Assembly: GCA_036262035.1 (NCBI GenBank)
Contig: DATAJS010000023.1
Coordinates: 217,982 to 281,981 of the forward strand
DNA from: Burkholderiales bacterium
Lineage (GTDB): Bacteria; Pseudomonadota; Gammaproteobacteria; Burkholderiales; SG8-41
Direction: 5' to 3'
Length of the DNA: 64,000 nucleotides
Shown here: piece after piece, positions 42,117 through 52,088 of the stretch
Position numbering within the stretch: position 1 is the stretch's first letter
Layout: every line of letters begins with the position of its first letter
The notes under the pieces: model-generated
Seen by the model: only the letters and a program-made list of their open reading frames with translations
Told to the model about the DNA's origin: nothing
Databases searched by the model: none
Program-made: the position numbers and the translations under genes

Positions 42117-43148
42117 TCACCGCAGCGGCCGCCGTGCAATCGACGCATCGGCGGCGAGCGGACCGATCGCCGCGGGCATCGCGACGAGCCGGAACGGCAT
42201 GAGCGGCGCAGCCGGGCCGCCGAGATCCTTGTGGCGGTCGAGCTGCGAGCTCGTCGCCACGACGTAGCCCCTGATCGGCGCGATGCCGATCGGGCTTTCG
42301 AGCGCCTGCGCGCGCGTCACGGCGACCGCGTGACCGGCCTCGAGCGACGGCTGCAGCACGAGGCCGTACAGCGCGTTCGATGTCATCGAGGTGAAATAGA
42401 ATTCGTGCGGCGCGTCGCCGCGCTGCGTGTGGGACAGCGGCGACGCCGCGACGGCGCGCAGTGCGCAGATGCCGCGCAGGCTCGAAACATCCTTCACCTC
42501 GATGCGACGAGCCTTGCCCGTCAGCGGGTCGACGCGCCAGAGCGTTCCGGTCTCTGCGCTGCCGGCGAGGAGCGCGTGAGGCCCCGGCACGACCGCGAGC
42601 GCCGAGATCCGGCCGATCTCACCACGCTGGTCGCTATGAAGCCTGAGCTCGGTCCTCACCAGCGCCTCGGTCGCGCCGTCCTCGTAAATCGCGTGCAGCG
42701 TAGGCTCGCGGCCATCGGCGACGTACACCGTCCCGGTGAACGGGCTGAACGTCATGTCCGGCAGGCAGCCCGTCCGCGTGACCTGCGCACCGTGCGGAAG
42801 ACCGATGCTCAGCAACAGCTTGCGCGACCTGAGCGCATACACGTAGACGCGATCGGTATCGAGCACCCACAGCCGGTCGCGCACGCCGTCGACGCTGATG
42901 CGCAGCGCGCGCCTGCGGCCGTCCTGCGCCGCGCTCGACGGCAGATACGGACGATCGTCGAGGATGCCGTTATCCGACATGCGCGCAACCGCCCCGTGCT
43001 CGTAGCTGCCGACGAGGAAGCTGCGATCGTCGCTCCAGTGATCGATCGCGACCGGGAAGAAGCTCGCGTCGGCTATGGTCCAGCGGTCGGGGCCGTCGCA
43101 TGCGGCGAGCAGACCCAGCATCGCGGCGGCGAGCGCGACTCTTCTCAT
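42117..43148 (-). CDS. beta-propeller-like lipoprotein, function unknown
   Basis: A 343-residue lipoprotein with lipobox L-L-A-A-C (Cys17). Repeated short strands such as DRLWVLDTDRVYVYAL, GTVYVADGREPTLHAI and HALLAGSAETGTLWRVDP suggest an SMP-30/NHL-like six-bladed propeller. No catalytic metal ligands could be assigned with confidence. The start at 43148 is the ATG before RRVALAAAML; longer frames upstream lack a signal peptide. It probably sits in the outer membrane facing the periplasm. Confidence 0.65.
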   Translation of the reverse strand: MRRVALAAAMLGLLAACDGPDRWTIADASFFPVAIDHWSDDRSFLVGSYEHGAVARMSDNGILDDRPYLPSSAAQDGRRRALRISVDGVRDRLWVLDTDRVYVYALRSRKLLLSIGLPHGAQVTRTGCLPDMTFSPFTGTVYVADGREPTLHAIYEDGATEALVRTELRLHSDQRGEIGRISALAVVPGPHALLAGSAETGTLWRVDPLTGKARRIEVKDVSSLRGICALRAVAASPLSHTQRGDAPHEFYFTSMTSNALYGLVLQPSLEAGHAVAVTRAQALESPIGIAPIRGYVVATSSQLDRHKDLGGPAAPLMPFRLVAMPAAIGPLAADASIARRPLR

Positions 43149-43316
43149 GGCGTTCCTTCGTATCGAATGAGCTCGATCGATCGTAAGGAAGCGGCGCGGG
43201 TCGCAACAGCCGCACCTGGCTGAAACTGACGCCGTCACAGTTGGCGCGCCGGCGAAACTGTGATGGTCCCGGACGCGCGCAACTGTTACTTTGCGAGGCT
43301 GGCGCGGAGCGGCACT

Positions 43317-44774
43317 ATGCAAGACATGGAAAGCGGTCAGAACGCCGTGCTGTACGAAGCGGTCGCATCGGACATCACCTCGCTCATCGAGTCGGGGACG
43401 CTGGGCGCGGGCGCGCGCGTGCCCTCGGTGCGCCGCATGAGCCGGCAGCGGCGCGTCAGCGTCTCGACCGTGGTGCAGGCGTATCGCGTGCTCGAGGATC
43501 GCGGGCTCATCGAAGCGCGTCCGCAGTCGGGCTATTACGTGCGCGCGAGACACCAGCCGCTGCGCGAGCCCGCGCTGTCGGCGCCGCCACGCGCGCCGCA
43601 ACTGGTGGGTGTGCACGCGCTGGTCAGCCGAGTGCTGGACGCGGCGGAAGACCCGGACGTCGTCCTGCTCGGCACCGCCCTTCCCCAACCGGAGCTGGTG
43701 CCGACGGCGCGCCTGCGGCGACTCCTGAACGACGCCGCCCGCCGCTGGCCGGATGCGATATCCACCTACGGACTGCCGCCCGGCCGCGAAGAGCTGCGCA
43801 AGCAGATCGCTGCGCGCTCGTTCGACAGCGGCGCCAGGCTCGCGCCGGACGAGATCATCGTGACGAACGGCTGCGTCGAAGCGGTCAACCTGTGCCTGCG
43901 CGCAGTGGCGCAGCCCGGCGAGGTCATCGCGCTGGAGTCGCCGACCTACTTCGGGCTGCTGCAGATCATCGAGAGCCTCGGCATGAAGGCGCTCGAGATC
44001 CCGACCTCACCGCGCGGCGGCATCTCGCTGGAAGCGCTGGAGCTCGCGATCGAGCGCCAGCGCGTCAAGGCGTGCCTGCTGATGCCGTCGGTCAGCAATC
44101 CGCTCGGCAGCACGATGTCCGACGCGGCGAAAGTCCGGCTCGTGAAGATGCTCGACGCCCGCGGCGTGCCGCTCATCGAGGATGCGGTGTACAGCACCCT
44201 GCACTTCGGCCCGTCGCCGCCGCGCGCGGCGAAAGCGTACGATCGCACCGGCAACGTGCTGCTCTGCTCGTCGTTCACCAAGACGCTCGCCCCGGGCTTT
44301 CGCGTGGGCTGGGTGGCGCCGGGACGCTATTACGAGCAGACGCGGATGCTGAAGTTCATCAGCTCGGTGGGCGTGTCCGATCTGCTGCAGGTCGCGATCG
44401 CCGCGTTCCTCGAGAACGGCGGTTACGATCGCCTGCTGCGCCGTCTGCGCAAGACCTATCAGGCGCAGGTGGCGCTGTTCAGCGCGGCGGTCGGCCGCTA
44501 CTTTCCCGCGGGCACCAAAGTGACGCGGCCGACCGGCGGTTACGTGCTGTGGGTGGAGATGCCGCCGGCGGTGGACGCGCTGGCGCTCTACGAGCTCGCG
44601 ATGGCCGAGCGCATCAGCCTCGCACCCGGCGCGATGTTCTCCGCCTCCGACCGCTACCGGCATTGCATCCGGCTCAACTGCGGCATCCCGTGGTCCGCGC
44701 ACACCGAAGCGCTGCTCGAGCGGGTCGGTGCGCTGGCGACGCAGTGCATGGCGGCGAAGACGGGCAGCCGGTGA
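43317..44774 (+). CDS. MocR/PdxR-type GntR regulator with aminotransferase domain
   Basis: A 485-residue protein. N-terminal GntR winged helix (about 5-75: VPSVRRMSRQRRVSVSTVVQAYRVLEDRGLIEA) followed by a fold-type I aminotransferase domain from about 100. PLP lysine is Lys322 in SSFTKTLAPGFRVGW; SNPLG and ALESPTYFG are also present. MocR proteins use PLP to sense an amine or vitamin and seldom act as transaminases. A longer start at 43260 is possible. It is followed by LysR, MFS and GST genes on the same strand. Confidence 0.92.
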   Translation: MQDMESGQNAVLYEAVASDITSLIESGTLGAGARVPSVRRMSRQRRVSVSTVVQAYRVLEDRGLIEARPQSGYYVRARHQPLREPALSAPPRAPQLVGVHALVSRVLDAAEDPDVVLLGTALPQPELVPTARLRRLLNDAARRWPDAISTYGLPPGREELRKQIAARSFDSGARLAPDEIIVTNGCVEAVNLCLRAVAQPGEVIALESPTYFGLLQIIESLGMKALEIPTSPRGGISLEALELAIERQRVKACLLMPSVSNPLGSTMSDAAKVRLVKMLDARGVPLIEDAVYSTLHFGPSPPRAAKAYDRTGNVLLCSSFTKTLAPGFRVGWVAPGRYYEQTRMLKFISSVGVSDLLQVAIAAFLENGGYDRLLRRLRKTYQAQVALFSAAVGRYFPAGTKVTRPTGGYVLWVEMPPAVDALALYELAMAERISLAPGAMFSASDRYRHCIRLNCGIPWSAHTEALLERVGALATQCMAAKTGSR

Positions 44775-44820
44775 CGGGCGGCCACTGGACGGCGCGCTGC
44801 GAGCCGCGAGACTATCGGTC

Positions 44821-45726
44821 ATGGATTTCGCTCTCCTTCAGGTCTTCAAGGCGGTGGCGGACGAAGGCACGATCACCGGCGCGGCGCGCAAGCTGCACCG
44901 CGTGCCGTCCAACGTCACCACACGCCTGAAGCAGCTCGAAGCCACGCTCGGCAAGCCGCTGTTCGATCGCGAGCGCGGGCGGCTCACGCTGTCGGCCGAA
45001 GGGCGTGTCTTTCTCGGTTACGTCGAGCAACTGCTGCGCACGTTCGACGAGGCCAGGGCGGCCATCACGGCGAGCGCGCCGGGCGGCGTGCTCAAGCTCG
45101 GCACCCTCGAGAGCACCGCGGCGAGCCGGCTGCCGCCGCTCCTCGCGTCGTATCACCGCAACTATCCGGATGTGCGCATCGAGCTCACCACCGGCACCGC
45201 GGGCGCGCTGACGGACGACGTGCTGAGCCGCAAAGTCGATGCCGCTTTCATCGCCGACTGCGCGGCTTCGCCCGAGCTCGAGCTGGTTCCGGCGTTCGAG
45301 GAAGAGCTCGTGCTCATCGCGCCGCAGTCGCATCCGGCGATCCGCGGCGCGCGCGACGTTCGCACTTCGACGATCATCGCTTTTCCGACCGGCTGCGCGT
45401 ATCGCCGGCGCCTGCAGGGCTGGCTCGCCGCAGACGGGGTGATCCCCGAGCGCGTCCTCGAGCTGAGCTCGTATCACGCGATCGTCGCGTGCGTCGCTTC
45501 GGGCACCGGCATCGCGCTGACCCCGCGCGCGGTGCTCGAGACGATCACCGGGACCGAGCACGTCGCGGTCTATCCGCTCGCTTCCAGGAGCCGCGCGGTC
45601 ACCTCGCTGGTGTGGCGCAAAGGCGAGGACTCGCTCGCGCTGCGCGCGCTGCAGGTCGAGCTCGCATCGCGCGCGCAAGGAGCGAGTCGCCCGCACGGGC
45701 GCAAGCTTCGAGTGGTCGGAGGCTAG
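44821..45726 (+). CDS. LysR-family transcriptional regulator
   Basis: A 301-residue protein. HTH at about 1-60 (FKAVADEGTITGAARKLHRVPSNVTTRLKQLE), effector domain from 88. It resembles the PtrR/CynR-like branch that controls efflux genes: it has PSNVTTRLKQLE and CYRRRL-like (CAYRRRLQGWL) features. The gene is followed by an MFS exporter and a GST, probably its targets. A 46-bp gap separates it from the MocR gene. Confidence 0.92.
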   Translation: MDFALLQVFKAVADEGTITGAARKLHRVPSNVTTRLKQLEATLGKPLFDRERGRLTLSAEGRVFLGYVEQLLRTFDEARAAITASAPGGVLKLGTLESTAASRLPPLLASYHRNYPDVRIELTTGTAGALTDDVLSRKVDAAFIADCAASPELELVPAFEEELVLIAPQSHPAIRGARDVRTSTIIAFPTGCAYRRRLQGWLAADGVIPERVLELSSYHAIVACVASGTGIALTPRAVLETITGTEHVAVYPLASRSRAVTSLVWRKGEDSLALRALQVELASRAQGASRPHGRKLRVVGG

Positions 45727-45743
45727 CGCCCTTTCTCGAATCC

Positions 45744-45758
45744 AGAACGAACCGTTCT
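45744..45758. promoter_or_regulatory. candidate operator upstream of the MFS gene
   Basis: AGAACGAACCGTTCT has perfect 5-bp arms (AGAAC/GTTCT) and lies in an AT-richer 78-bp gap, 46 bp ahead of the MFS start. It is a candidate binding site for the LysR or MocR regulator encoded upstream. Confidence 0.4.
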
Positions 45759-45804
45759 CGATTATTCAATTTCAGTACGGGGCGAGGCTCAATAAGCTTC
45801 GCTC

Positions 45805-47001
45805 ATGGTTCGTACTCTGCAGTCGACCTCAGCCGCCGGGCGCCCGATCTCCGCGATCGGCGCCGCCGTCACCGGCTGTGCAGCGCTCGCGGTCGCGCAA
45901 GGGGTCGGCCGCTTCGCCTTCACGCCGATACTTCCGATGATGCAGGCCGACGCCGGCGTATCGGTCGTCACCGGCGGCTGGCTCGCGGCAGCGAACTATC
46001 TCGGCTATCTCGTCGGCGCGCTCGCCGCGGCGCGCGTCCACATGCGGGCCGCGGCCGCGGTGCGCGCCGCCCTCGCGCTCGTCGTACTGGCGACGCTCGC
46101 CATGGGCGTCGTCGACGGTCTCGCGAGCTGGCTCGCGCTGCGCTTCGCGGCGGGCGTGGCGAGCGCATGGATCATGGTGTTCGGCTGCGCGTGGGCGCTG
46201 CAGCAGCTCGCGAAGGCCGGAGCGCCGCTCCTGGGCGGCGTCGTCTTCGCCGGCGTGGGTGCCGGCATCACGGCCGTCGGCGTGGGCGTGGCGGCGCTGC
46301 ATGCGAGCGCTTCTTCGGGCGAGACATGGCTCGCGATCGGCGCAGCGTCGCTCGCGGCGAGCGCCGCGATCTGGATGCCGTTGAGCGCCGGCCGCGCGGC
46401 GCCGGCGCCGTCGCGCGCGCGCACTGCCGCAGCCAAGACCGGACGGCACGGTCTCATCCTCGCGTACGGGCTCGCGGGCTTCGGCTACATCGTGCCCGCG
46501 ACGTTTCTGCCGACGATGGCGCGGCAGGCGATCGCCGATGCGTCGCTGTTCGTGTGGTCGTGGCCGGTGTTCGGCGCCGCGGCGATGATCTCGACGCTGC
46601 TCGCCGCCGCGCTGACGCGCGCGCTCGGCACCCGGCGCGTCTGGGCGCTCGCTCAGGCCGCCATGGGCGTCGGCGTCGCCCTTCCGCTCATCCTGCACGG
46701 CACCGCCGGCGTCATGCTCTCCGCAGCGATGGTCGGCGGCACGTTCATGGTCACGACGATGGCCGGCATCCAGGTCGCGCGCGAAACCGGCGGCGACGAA
46801 GCCACGCAGCTGATCGCGGCGATGACCGCGGCCTTCGCGCTCGGTCAGCTCGCCGGGCCGGTGGTCGTCAGCAGCGTCGCCGCCGTGGCCGAACCGTTCC
46901 CGGTCGCGATTCCGCTCGCGAGCGCGCTGCTCTTCCTCGGCGCCGTGCTCGTCAACGCGTCGCCCGCGCCGCAAACCGCTTCCCAGGGAGCGCACTCATG
47001 A
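45805..47001 (+). CDS. YbfB/YjiJ-family MFS transporter
   Basis: A 398-residue protein with about 12 hydrophobic helices. The first helix carries GVGRFAFTPILPMM, the hallmark of the YbfB/YjiJ branch, and GWLAAANYLGYLVGALAAAR follows. Members are thought to export sugars, amino-acid derivatives or toxic compounds; the substrate is unknown. The stop overlaps the GST start as ATGA, so both are translated together. Confidence 0.9.
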   Translation: MVRTLQSTSAAGRPISAIGAAVTGCAALAVAQGVGRFAFTPILPMMQADAGVSVVTGGWLAAANYLGYLVGALAAARVHMRAAAAVRAALALVVLATLAMGVVDGLASWLALRFAAGVASAWIMVFGCAWALQQLAKAGAPLLGGVVFAGVGAGITAVGVGVAALHASASSGETWLAIGAASLAASAAIWMPLSAGRAAPAPSRARTAAAKTGRHGLILAYGLAGFGYIVPATFLPTMARQAIADASLFVWSWPVFGAAAMISTLLAAALTRALGTRRVWALAQAAMGVGVALPLILHGTAGVMLSAAMVGGTFMVTTMAGIQVARETGGDEATQLIAAMTAAFALGQLAGPVVVSSVAAVAEPFPVAIPLASALLFLGAVLVNASPAPQTASQGAHS

Positions 47002-47597
47002 AGCTGTATCTCAACAAGGCATCGCCGTACGCGCGGCTCGTCCTCGTCGTCGCGCACGAGAAATCGCTGAGCGACAGGATCGAGCTCGTCTGGACCGATC
47101 CGTGGCAATCGCGCGACGAGCTGTTGAACGTCAACCCGTTCTCCAAGGTGCCGGCGCTCGTCGTCGGCGAGGAGACCCTGATCGAAAGCGGCTGTATCTG
47201 CGATTACCTCGACAGCGTCGGCGGCGGACGCAGCCTGCTGCCGTCGGCCGGAACCGGGCCGCGCGCGGCGCTCGTGAAGTGCGGCTGGGGCCGCGCGTTG
47301 ATCGACGCGGCCTTCGGCACCGTCATCGAGCGCCGGTTCGCCGCAGCCGGAAGCCGATCCGAGCTCGGCGAACGCTGGCTGGCCGCGACGAAGCGCGCGC
47401 TCCCTGTTCTGGAAATCGAGGCAGGCCGGCTCGAAAGCGCTGCGCCGGATCTCGGCGATCTCGCGATCGCGGTCGGGTTGTCGTACATCGACTTCCGCCT
47501 GCCGGAAATCGAATGGCGCGCGGGGCATGCGCGACTGGCGACGTGGTTCGAAGCGCTGTCGGCGCGGCCCTCGATGCGGCAGACCGCGCCGGAGTAG
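46998..47597 (+). CDS. glutathione S-transferase
   Basis: A 199-residue protein. N-terminal thioredoxin-like domain with MKLYLNKASPYARLV (Ser9 in the usual catalytic position), cis-Pro in FSKVPALVV and the ESGCICDYLD glutathione-gamma-glutamyl contact. The C-terminal helical domain is about 85-199. It probably conjugates or reduces an electrophile that the coupled MFS pump then exports; that link is inference. Confidence 0.92.
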   Translation: MKLYLNKASPYARLVLVVAHEKSLSDRIELVWTDPWQSRDELLNVNPFSKVPALVVGEETLIESGCICDYLDSVGGGRSLLPSAGTGPRAALVKCGWGRALIDAAFGTVIERRFAAAGSRSELGERWLAATKRALPVLEIEAGRLESAAPDLGDLAIAVGLSYIDFRLPEIEWRAGHARLATWFEALSARPSMRQTAPE

Positions 47598-47601
47598 CGC
47601 G

Positions 47602-48192
47602 CTACCGCACGCTTACGGCCGAGACTCTCGCCAGCACCGCAGGCGGTCCCAGCATGCCGCGGTGCACCCGCGCCGCGATCGCGAGCAGGCGCGAGCTCAG
47701 GGTCAGCCCCGCCCGCTCGGCGGAATCGAGCGCGATCTCGAAGCGGACCCGCCGGTCCGCGATGATGAAGTTGATCATCGAGCCGTGGTCCATCGCGTCC
47801 GCGCTCTCGGTGACGATGAGGATCGGCCGCTTGCCCGCGCTCGCGGCGAGCGATTCGATGCGGTCCTTCGCGTCGTTGCCGATGAAGAGCATGTGCGCGT
47901 GCGCGAGGTCCTCGGCACTCTTCAACTGCCGCACGACCGTGGGCCTGCCCTGCGCGCCGCGCTCGGCGAGCTGCTGCACGAGCGCCGCATACATCGCGTC
48001 CGACCCGGCGACGGCGATGGTGAGCGTGCCCCCCGAAGGGGGGAGCGCATCCTGCGGCCACTGCACGAACTGACCGAAGCGCAGCAGGAACGCCGCCTTG
48101 ACGCGGCTCTCCTCGTGCGCCTGCTGGGCGCGCGCAGGCGCGGAGAGCACCGTCACGGCGGCCAGGACGAGCGCGGCGAGCGCGATCCTCAT
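47602..48192 (-). CDS. YfiR-family periplasmic regulator
   Basis: A 196-residue exported protein (signal peptide ending ARA near residue 22) with the YfiR/DUF4154 pattern: VKAAFLLRFGQFVQWP, LTIAVAGSDAM, HMLFIGND, RPILIVTES and SMINFIIADRRVRFEI. In Pseudomonas, YfiR is a periplasmic repressor that binds the CHASE8-type sensor of YfiN. Here a CHASE8-containing kinase lies in the same operon, so YfiR may gate that kinase. It overlaps the TonB receptor stop by 4 bp and is the last gene. Confidence 0.9.
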   Translation of the reverse strand: MRIALAALVLAAVTVLSAPARAQQAHEESRVKAAFLLRFGQFVQWPQDALPPSGGTLTIAVAGSDAMYAALVQQLAERGAQGRPTVVRQLKSAEDLAHAHMLFIGNDAKDRIESLAASAGKRPILIVTESADAMDHGSMINFIIADRRVRFEIALDSAERAGLTLSSRLLAIAARVHRGMLGPPAVLARVSAVSVR

Positions 48193-50111
48193 CGGCGCAC
48201 CGTGAGATTGATGAACGCGCTGCGGCGATACTCGCTGCGCAGCGGCGGCGTGCCGAACTCGGGGTGCGCCGAATCGAGCAGGTTTTGCAGCGTCAGCGAG
48301 ACCTCGAGCCCCGGCGCGAGGTGGAAGCCCCAGCGCGCGTCCACCGCGGTATAGGCCGGCACGACCATGCCTGCGGCCTGCAGAGGCAGCGAGCCCACCC
48401 GCCGCACCATGACGTCGAGCTCGTGGCCGCCGTCGAGGTTCAGCGACGAGCGCAGCATCCACTGATGATCGGGATCGTTGCCGAGCGCGATCGGGCCCGT
48501 GGGGTCGGGGCTTCCGGGCACCGCGCCCAGATGCTGGCGCAGGCTCGACCAGCCGGCGGTCACGCGCCAGCGTGCGGTGGGCTGTACCGCGGCCCACGCC
48601 TCGACGCCGTTGGCGAAGCCTTCGATGTCGTTCTGGATGAACGCGGGTGCCGGCATGCCGCTGCGCAGCTTCTCGTACTGATGGCGGAACGCGGTGATCG
48701 AGTACGAGAGCACGGGGGCGGGCTGCGCGCGATAGCCGATCTCCGCGACCTTCGCCACTTCCGACTGGAAATTCGGACCGCCGCGAATGATCGCCAGGTT
48801 GAGCGGCGTGAATACGAACGTGAAATCGCGGTCGAGCCGTGCCGGCGCCCGCACCGCGCGCGAGAGCGCGCCCCACAGCAGACGGTTGTCCGCAGGTTTC
48901 CACGCGATGCGCGCGCTCGGCAGGTATTCCCACCCGGTGTAGACGTTGCTCTCGGCCTTGACGCCCAGCGTGAGCTCGACGTTGCGCGCGAGCGCGATCT
49001 CGTCCTGCACGAAGACGTTCTTCCAGGCGAGCGTGCGGCCCTGCGGTACGAAGACGATCGCGAGCGGAGGCAACGTCGGCGGGAGATCGTCGCGCGCGTG
49101 GCGATAGCCCCCGCCCCAAAGGATGCGATGGCGGCCGAGCGTGAAGCGATGCTGGGCTTCCACGTCGAAGACGTCGGCGCTGCCCTGGAAACCGATGCGG
49201 TCGACGCGCTCGCTGCGGTCGTAATAGGTCTGGACCGAGAGATCCGAGCCCGCGCCGAGCTTGCGCGTCCACGCGCCGAGCAGGTTCATGCCCGAGACCT
49301 CGAGGCTGCCGCCCACGGCGCGCGCGTCGGTCTTGCCGCTGTACGCATCGCCCTGCAGCCTGAAGCTGTTGTCGCCGGCGCTCCAGTCGGCGCGGAAGCC
49401 GACCTGGTTGCGATGCAGGCCGTCGAGCGCGGACGTGCCGTTCTCCAGCGTCGTGCTGTCCAGTCCCACGGTCTTGCCGTAGATGCGGTAGGCGCCGGAT
49501 GCGCCGGATGCGCCGAACGTGCCGCCGTAGCGCATCGCCGCGCGATAGTCGCGAGTGCCCGCCCCCGCCGCGAGCAGCGTGCCGGTGGTCGTCTGCGCCG
49601 AGCGCGTGATGACGTTGATGACGCCGTTGACCGCGTTCGCGCCCCACAGCGTCGCGCCGGGACCGCTGATGACCTCGATGCGCTCGACGTCTTCGAGCAT
49701 CACGTCCTGCTGGTCCCAGAACACGCCGGAGAAGAGCGGGGTGTACACCGTCCTGCCGTCGATGAGCACGAGCAGCTTGTTGCCCAGCGCGTTGTTGAAG
49801 CCGCGCGCGCTGATCGCATACGTGCCGGCGCCCGTGCGTGCGACCTGGAGGTTCGGCGCGAGCCGCAGGGCCTCGGGCAGCGTGCGCGCGCCCGAGCGGC
49901 GGACGTCCTCGCCGGTGATGACGTAGACCGAGGCGGCGGCGTCCGACAGGCGCTCGTCGTGGCGGGACACCGACGTGATGACGACGTTGGACAGCTCCTC
50001 GAGGCTGAGATCGGAAAGCCGCGCCTCGGCGCCCGCCGCATGCGGCGGCGCGAGCACCAGCGCACCCAGCGCGAGCGCGGCGGTTGCAAAGCGGAAGCGG
50101 CGCACGCTCAA
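48189..50111 (-). CDS. TonB-dependent outer-membrane receptor
   Basis: A 640-residue receptor. Signal peptide to about residue 28; plug domain about 40-165 with [37 protein letters not shown] and [26 protein letters not shown]; then a 22-strand barrel. The terminal residues are NLTVRR rather than an aromatic ending, which is unusual. Position in a YfiR/kinase operon suggests ligand uptake linked to signalling. The ligand is unknown; no siderophore genes are nearby. Confidence 0.92.
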   Translation of the reverse strand: MSVRRFRFATAALALGALVLAPPHAAGAEARLSDLSLEELSNVVITSVSRHDERLSDAAASVYVITGEDVRRSGARTLPEALRLAPNLQVARTGAGTYAISARGFNNALGNKLLVLIDGRTVYTPLFSGVFWDQQDVMLEDVERIEVISGPGATLWGANAVNGVINVITRSAQTTTGTLLAAGAGTRDYRAAMRYGGTFGASGASGAYRIYGKTVGLDSTTLENGTSALDGLHRNQVGFRADWSAGDNSFRLQGDAYSGKTDARAVGGSLEVSGMNLLGAWTRKLGAGSDLSVQTYYDRSERVDRIGFQGSADVFDVEAQHRFTLGRHRILWGGGYRHARDDLPPTLPPLAIVFVPQGRTLAWKNVFVQDEIALARNVELTLGVKAESNVYTGWEYLPSARIAWKPADNRLLWGALSRAVRAPARLDRDFTFVFTPLNLAIIRGGPNFQSEVAKVAEIGYRAQPAPVLSYSITAFRHQYEKLRSGMPAPAFIQNDIEGFANGVEAWAAVQPTARWRVTAGWSSLRQHLGAVPGSPDPTGPIALGNDPDHQWMLRSSLNLDGGHELDVMVRRVGSLPLQAAGMVVPAYTAVDARWGFHLAPGLEVSLTLQNLLDSAHPEFGTPPLRSEYRRSAFINLTVRR

Positions 50112-50548
50112 TCCGCGCTGCGGTTGATCGCGAGCCAGTAGAAGCCGGCCTGGCGCGTCACTTCCGCGAAGGTATTGAAGTCGAGCGGCTTCACGATGTA
50201 GCTGTTGACGCCCAGATCGTACGTCCGGGCGAGGTCGGTCTCCTCCTGCGACGAGGTCATCACGACGACCGGGATGCGCTTCAGGCGCTCGTCACCCTTG
50301 ATCGCCTGCAGCACCTCGATGCCCGAGACCTTGGGCATCTTCAGGTCGAGGAGCACGAGGCGCGGCGGCACGTCGCTGCGCTCGGTGTAGCGGCCGGTGC
50401 GAAAGAGGTACTCGAGCGCCTCCTCGCCGTCGCGCACCCACGTGATCGTGTTGGCGACGCGGTCGCCTTTCAGCGCGGCGATGCCGAGCTCCGCATCCAG
50501 CGGGTTGTCCTCGACGAGCAGGATCTCGACGTCCTCAAACTGTTCCAT
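50108..50548 (-). CDS. Rcp1-like single-domain response regulator
   Basis: A 146-residue receiver of the cyanobacterial Rcp1 type: [13 protein letters not shown], a long insert ([19 protein letters not shown]), Asp68 in [12 protein letters not shown], and [10 protein letters not shown] with C-terminal [12 protein letters not shown]. Such regulators are usually encoded directly after phytochrome-like kinases with the [10 protein letters not shown]-box, as here. Its start overlaps the kinase stop by 14 bp. Confidence 0.93.
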   Translation of the reverse strand: MEQFEDVEILLVEDNPLDAELGIAALKGDRVANTITWVRDGEEALEYLFRTGRYTERSDVPPRLVLLDLKMPKVSGIEVLQAIKGDERLKRIPVVVMTSSQEETDLARTYDLGVNSYIVKPLDFNTFAEVTRQAGFYWLAINRSAD

Positions 50549-52088
50549 CGGCTTCTTTCGGTAGCGTGAAGTAGAACGTGGCCCCTTTGTCCGGCTCGCC
50601 TTCCGCCCAGACGCGCCCGCCGTGGCGCGTGACGATGCGGTGCACGAGCGCAAGGCCCACGCCGGTGCCGGGGAAATCCTCCGCGTGGTGCAGGCGCTGG
50701 AAAACGCCGAACAGCTTCTGGCCGTACTTCGGATCGAAGCCCGCGCCGTTGTCCCTGACGAAATAGGTGTACTCGCGGTCGTCGCTGATCGCGCTCACCT
50801 CGATTCTCGGGTGCTCGCGCTTCGACGAGAACTTCATCGCGTTGGACAGCAGGTTGATCCAGACCTGCGCGAGCAGGCTGCGGTCGCCGATCGCCTTCGG
50901 CAGCATGCCGAGATGAAGCTCGGGCTCCGCGCCGCCGCTGCTGCGCAGCGCCTCGAAGTTGATGCGCACCAGCTCTTCCATGTCGACCGCGGCTTTCTGC
51001 ACCGACTGCCGGCCCAGCCGCGAGAACGCGAGCAGATCGTCGATGAGCGCGCCCATGCGTGCAGCCTCGCTCCTCACGATGCCGAGCTTGCGCTGTCCTT
51101 CGGCGTCGAGGTGCGCGGCATGGCTCTCCGCGAGCATCTTCGAGAATCCCGCGATCGCGCGCACCGGCGCGCGCAGGTCGTGCGAGACCGAATAGCTGAA
51201 GCTCTCGAGCTCCTTGTTCGCCGCCTCGAGCTGCTGCGTGCGCTGCCCCACGCGCTCTTCCAGCTCGGCGTTCAGCCGGCTCAACGCCTCCTCGGCCTGC
51301 TCGAGCGTGCGGTTCGACTGCTCGAGCGCCGAGGTGCGGCGCTCGATCTCCGCGAGCATGTCGTTGAACGCGTCGGCGAGATAGCCGAGCTCGTCATCCC
51401 TTTCCTTGGGCGCGCGCAGCGAGAAGTCGCGCGTCTCGACGACCTGCCGCGCCACGTCGCGCACCGCCATCAAAGGCGCCGAGATCGAGCGCTGCAGCCA
51501 CGCGGACACCGCGAGCGCGAGCAGCATCGCGCCCGCCAGCACCACGACCGCGACGAGCGCGTAGCTCGCCACGTGCGACAACGCGCCGTAATCGGCGCGC
51601 AGATACACCGTGCCGAGGATCTCGCCGTCGCTGACGACGCGCTTCCACAGGACGAGCTCGCCGTCCTGCACGCGGTTGCCGTCGGCCTCGGGCAGTGGCG
51701 GGAAACCGGTCGCGCTGGCGGGCGATCTCGCGTAAGTCGCAAAGAGCACGCCTTTGGTGTTGTACAGCGCGCCCGCGCTGATACCGGGGCGGGTCTTGAG
51801 CAGTGAAAGGTTCTCGGTGGCCGCCATCGGATCGTCGAAACCGAGCGCGGCCACGCTCGCCCTGCCGACGATCTGCGCCTGGGTTTCGGCGTCCGCGACC
51901 AGCGCGGCGTGGTACGAGCGCAGGTCGAGAAGCAGCAGCGCGACGCAGGCCGCCATGAGCGCGACACCGGCCGTCGCCATCACCACGAGCACGATGCGGC
52001 GCCGGATCGACAAGCGTTCTTCCGCCGGCGCGCGGTTCGCGGCGGCGCGCGCGAGCGGCTCCGCGCTCACCGCGCGGATGCGAAACAT
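50535..52088 (-). CDS. CHASE8-HAMP sensor histidine kinase
   Basis: A 517-residue kinase. TM1 about 31-55; periplasmic CHASE8-type domain 56-175 ([34 protein letters not shown]); TM2 176-197; HAMP 198-250; coiled coil 250-295; HisKA of the phytochrome-like class with His303 (SVSHDLRAP); HATPase with [18 protein letters not shown] and [13 protein letters not shown]8 is the domain through which YfiR represses YfiN. A GTG at 52070 overlaps the upstream stop as GTGA and could be the true start, removing 6 residues. Confidence 0.92.
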   Translation of the reverse strand: MFRIRAVSAEPLARAAANRAPAEERLSIRRRIVLVVMATAGVALMAACVALLLLDLRSYHAALVADAETQAQIVGRASVAALGFDDPMAATENLSLLKTRPGISAGALYNTKGVLFATYARSPASATGFPPLPEADGNRVQDGELVLWKRVVSDGEILGTVYLRADYGALSHVASYALVAVVVLAGAMLLALAVSAWLQRSISAPLMAVRDVARQVVETRDFSLRAPKERDDELGYLADAFNDMLAEIERRTSALEQSNRTLEQAEEALSRLNAELEERVGQRTQQLEAANKELESFSYSVSHDLRAPVRAIAGFSKMLAESHAAHLDAEGQRKLGIVRSEAARMGALIDDLLAFSRLGRQSVQKAAVDMEELVRINFEALRSSGGAEPELHLGMLPKAIGDRSLLAQVWINLLSNAMKFSSKREHPRIEVSAISDDREYTYFVRDNGAGFDPKYGQKLFGVFQRLHHAEDFPGTGVGLALVHRIVTRHGGRVWAEGEPDKGATFYFTLPKEADGTV

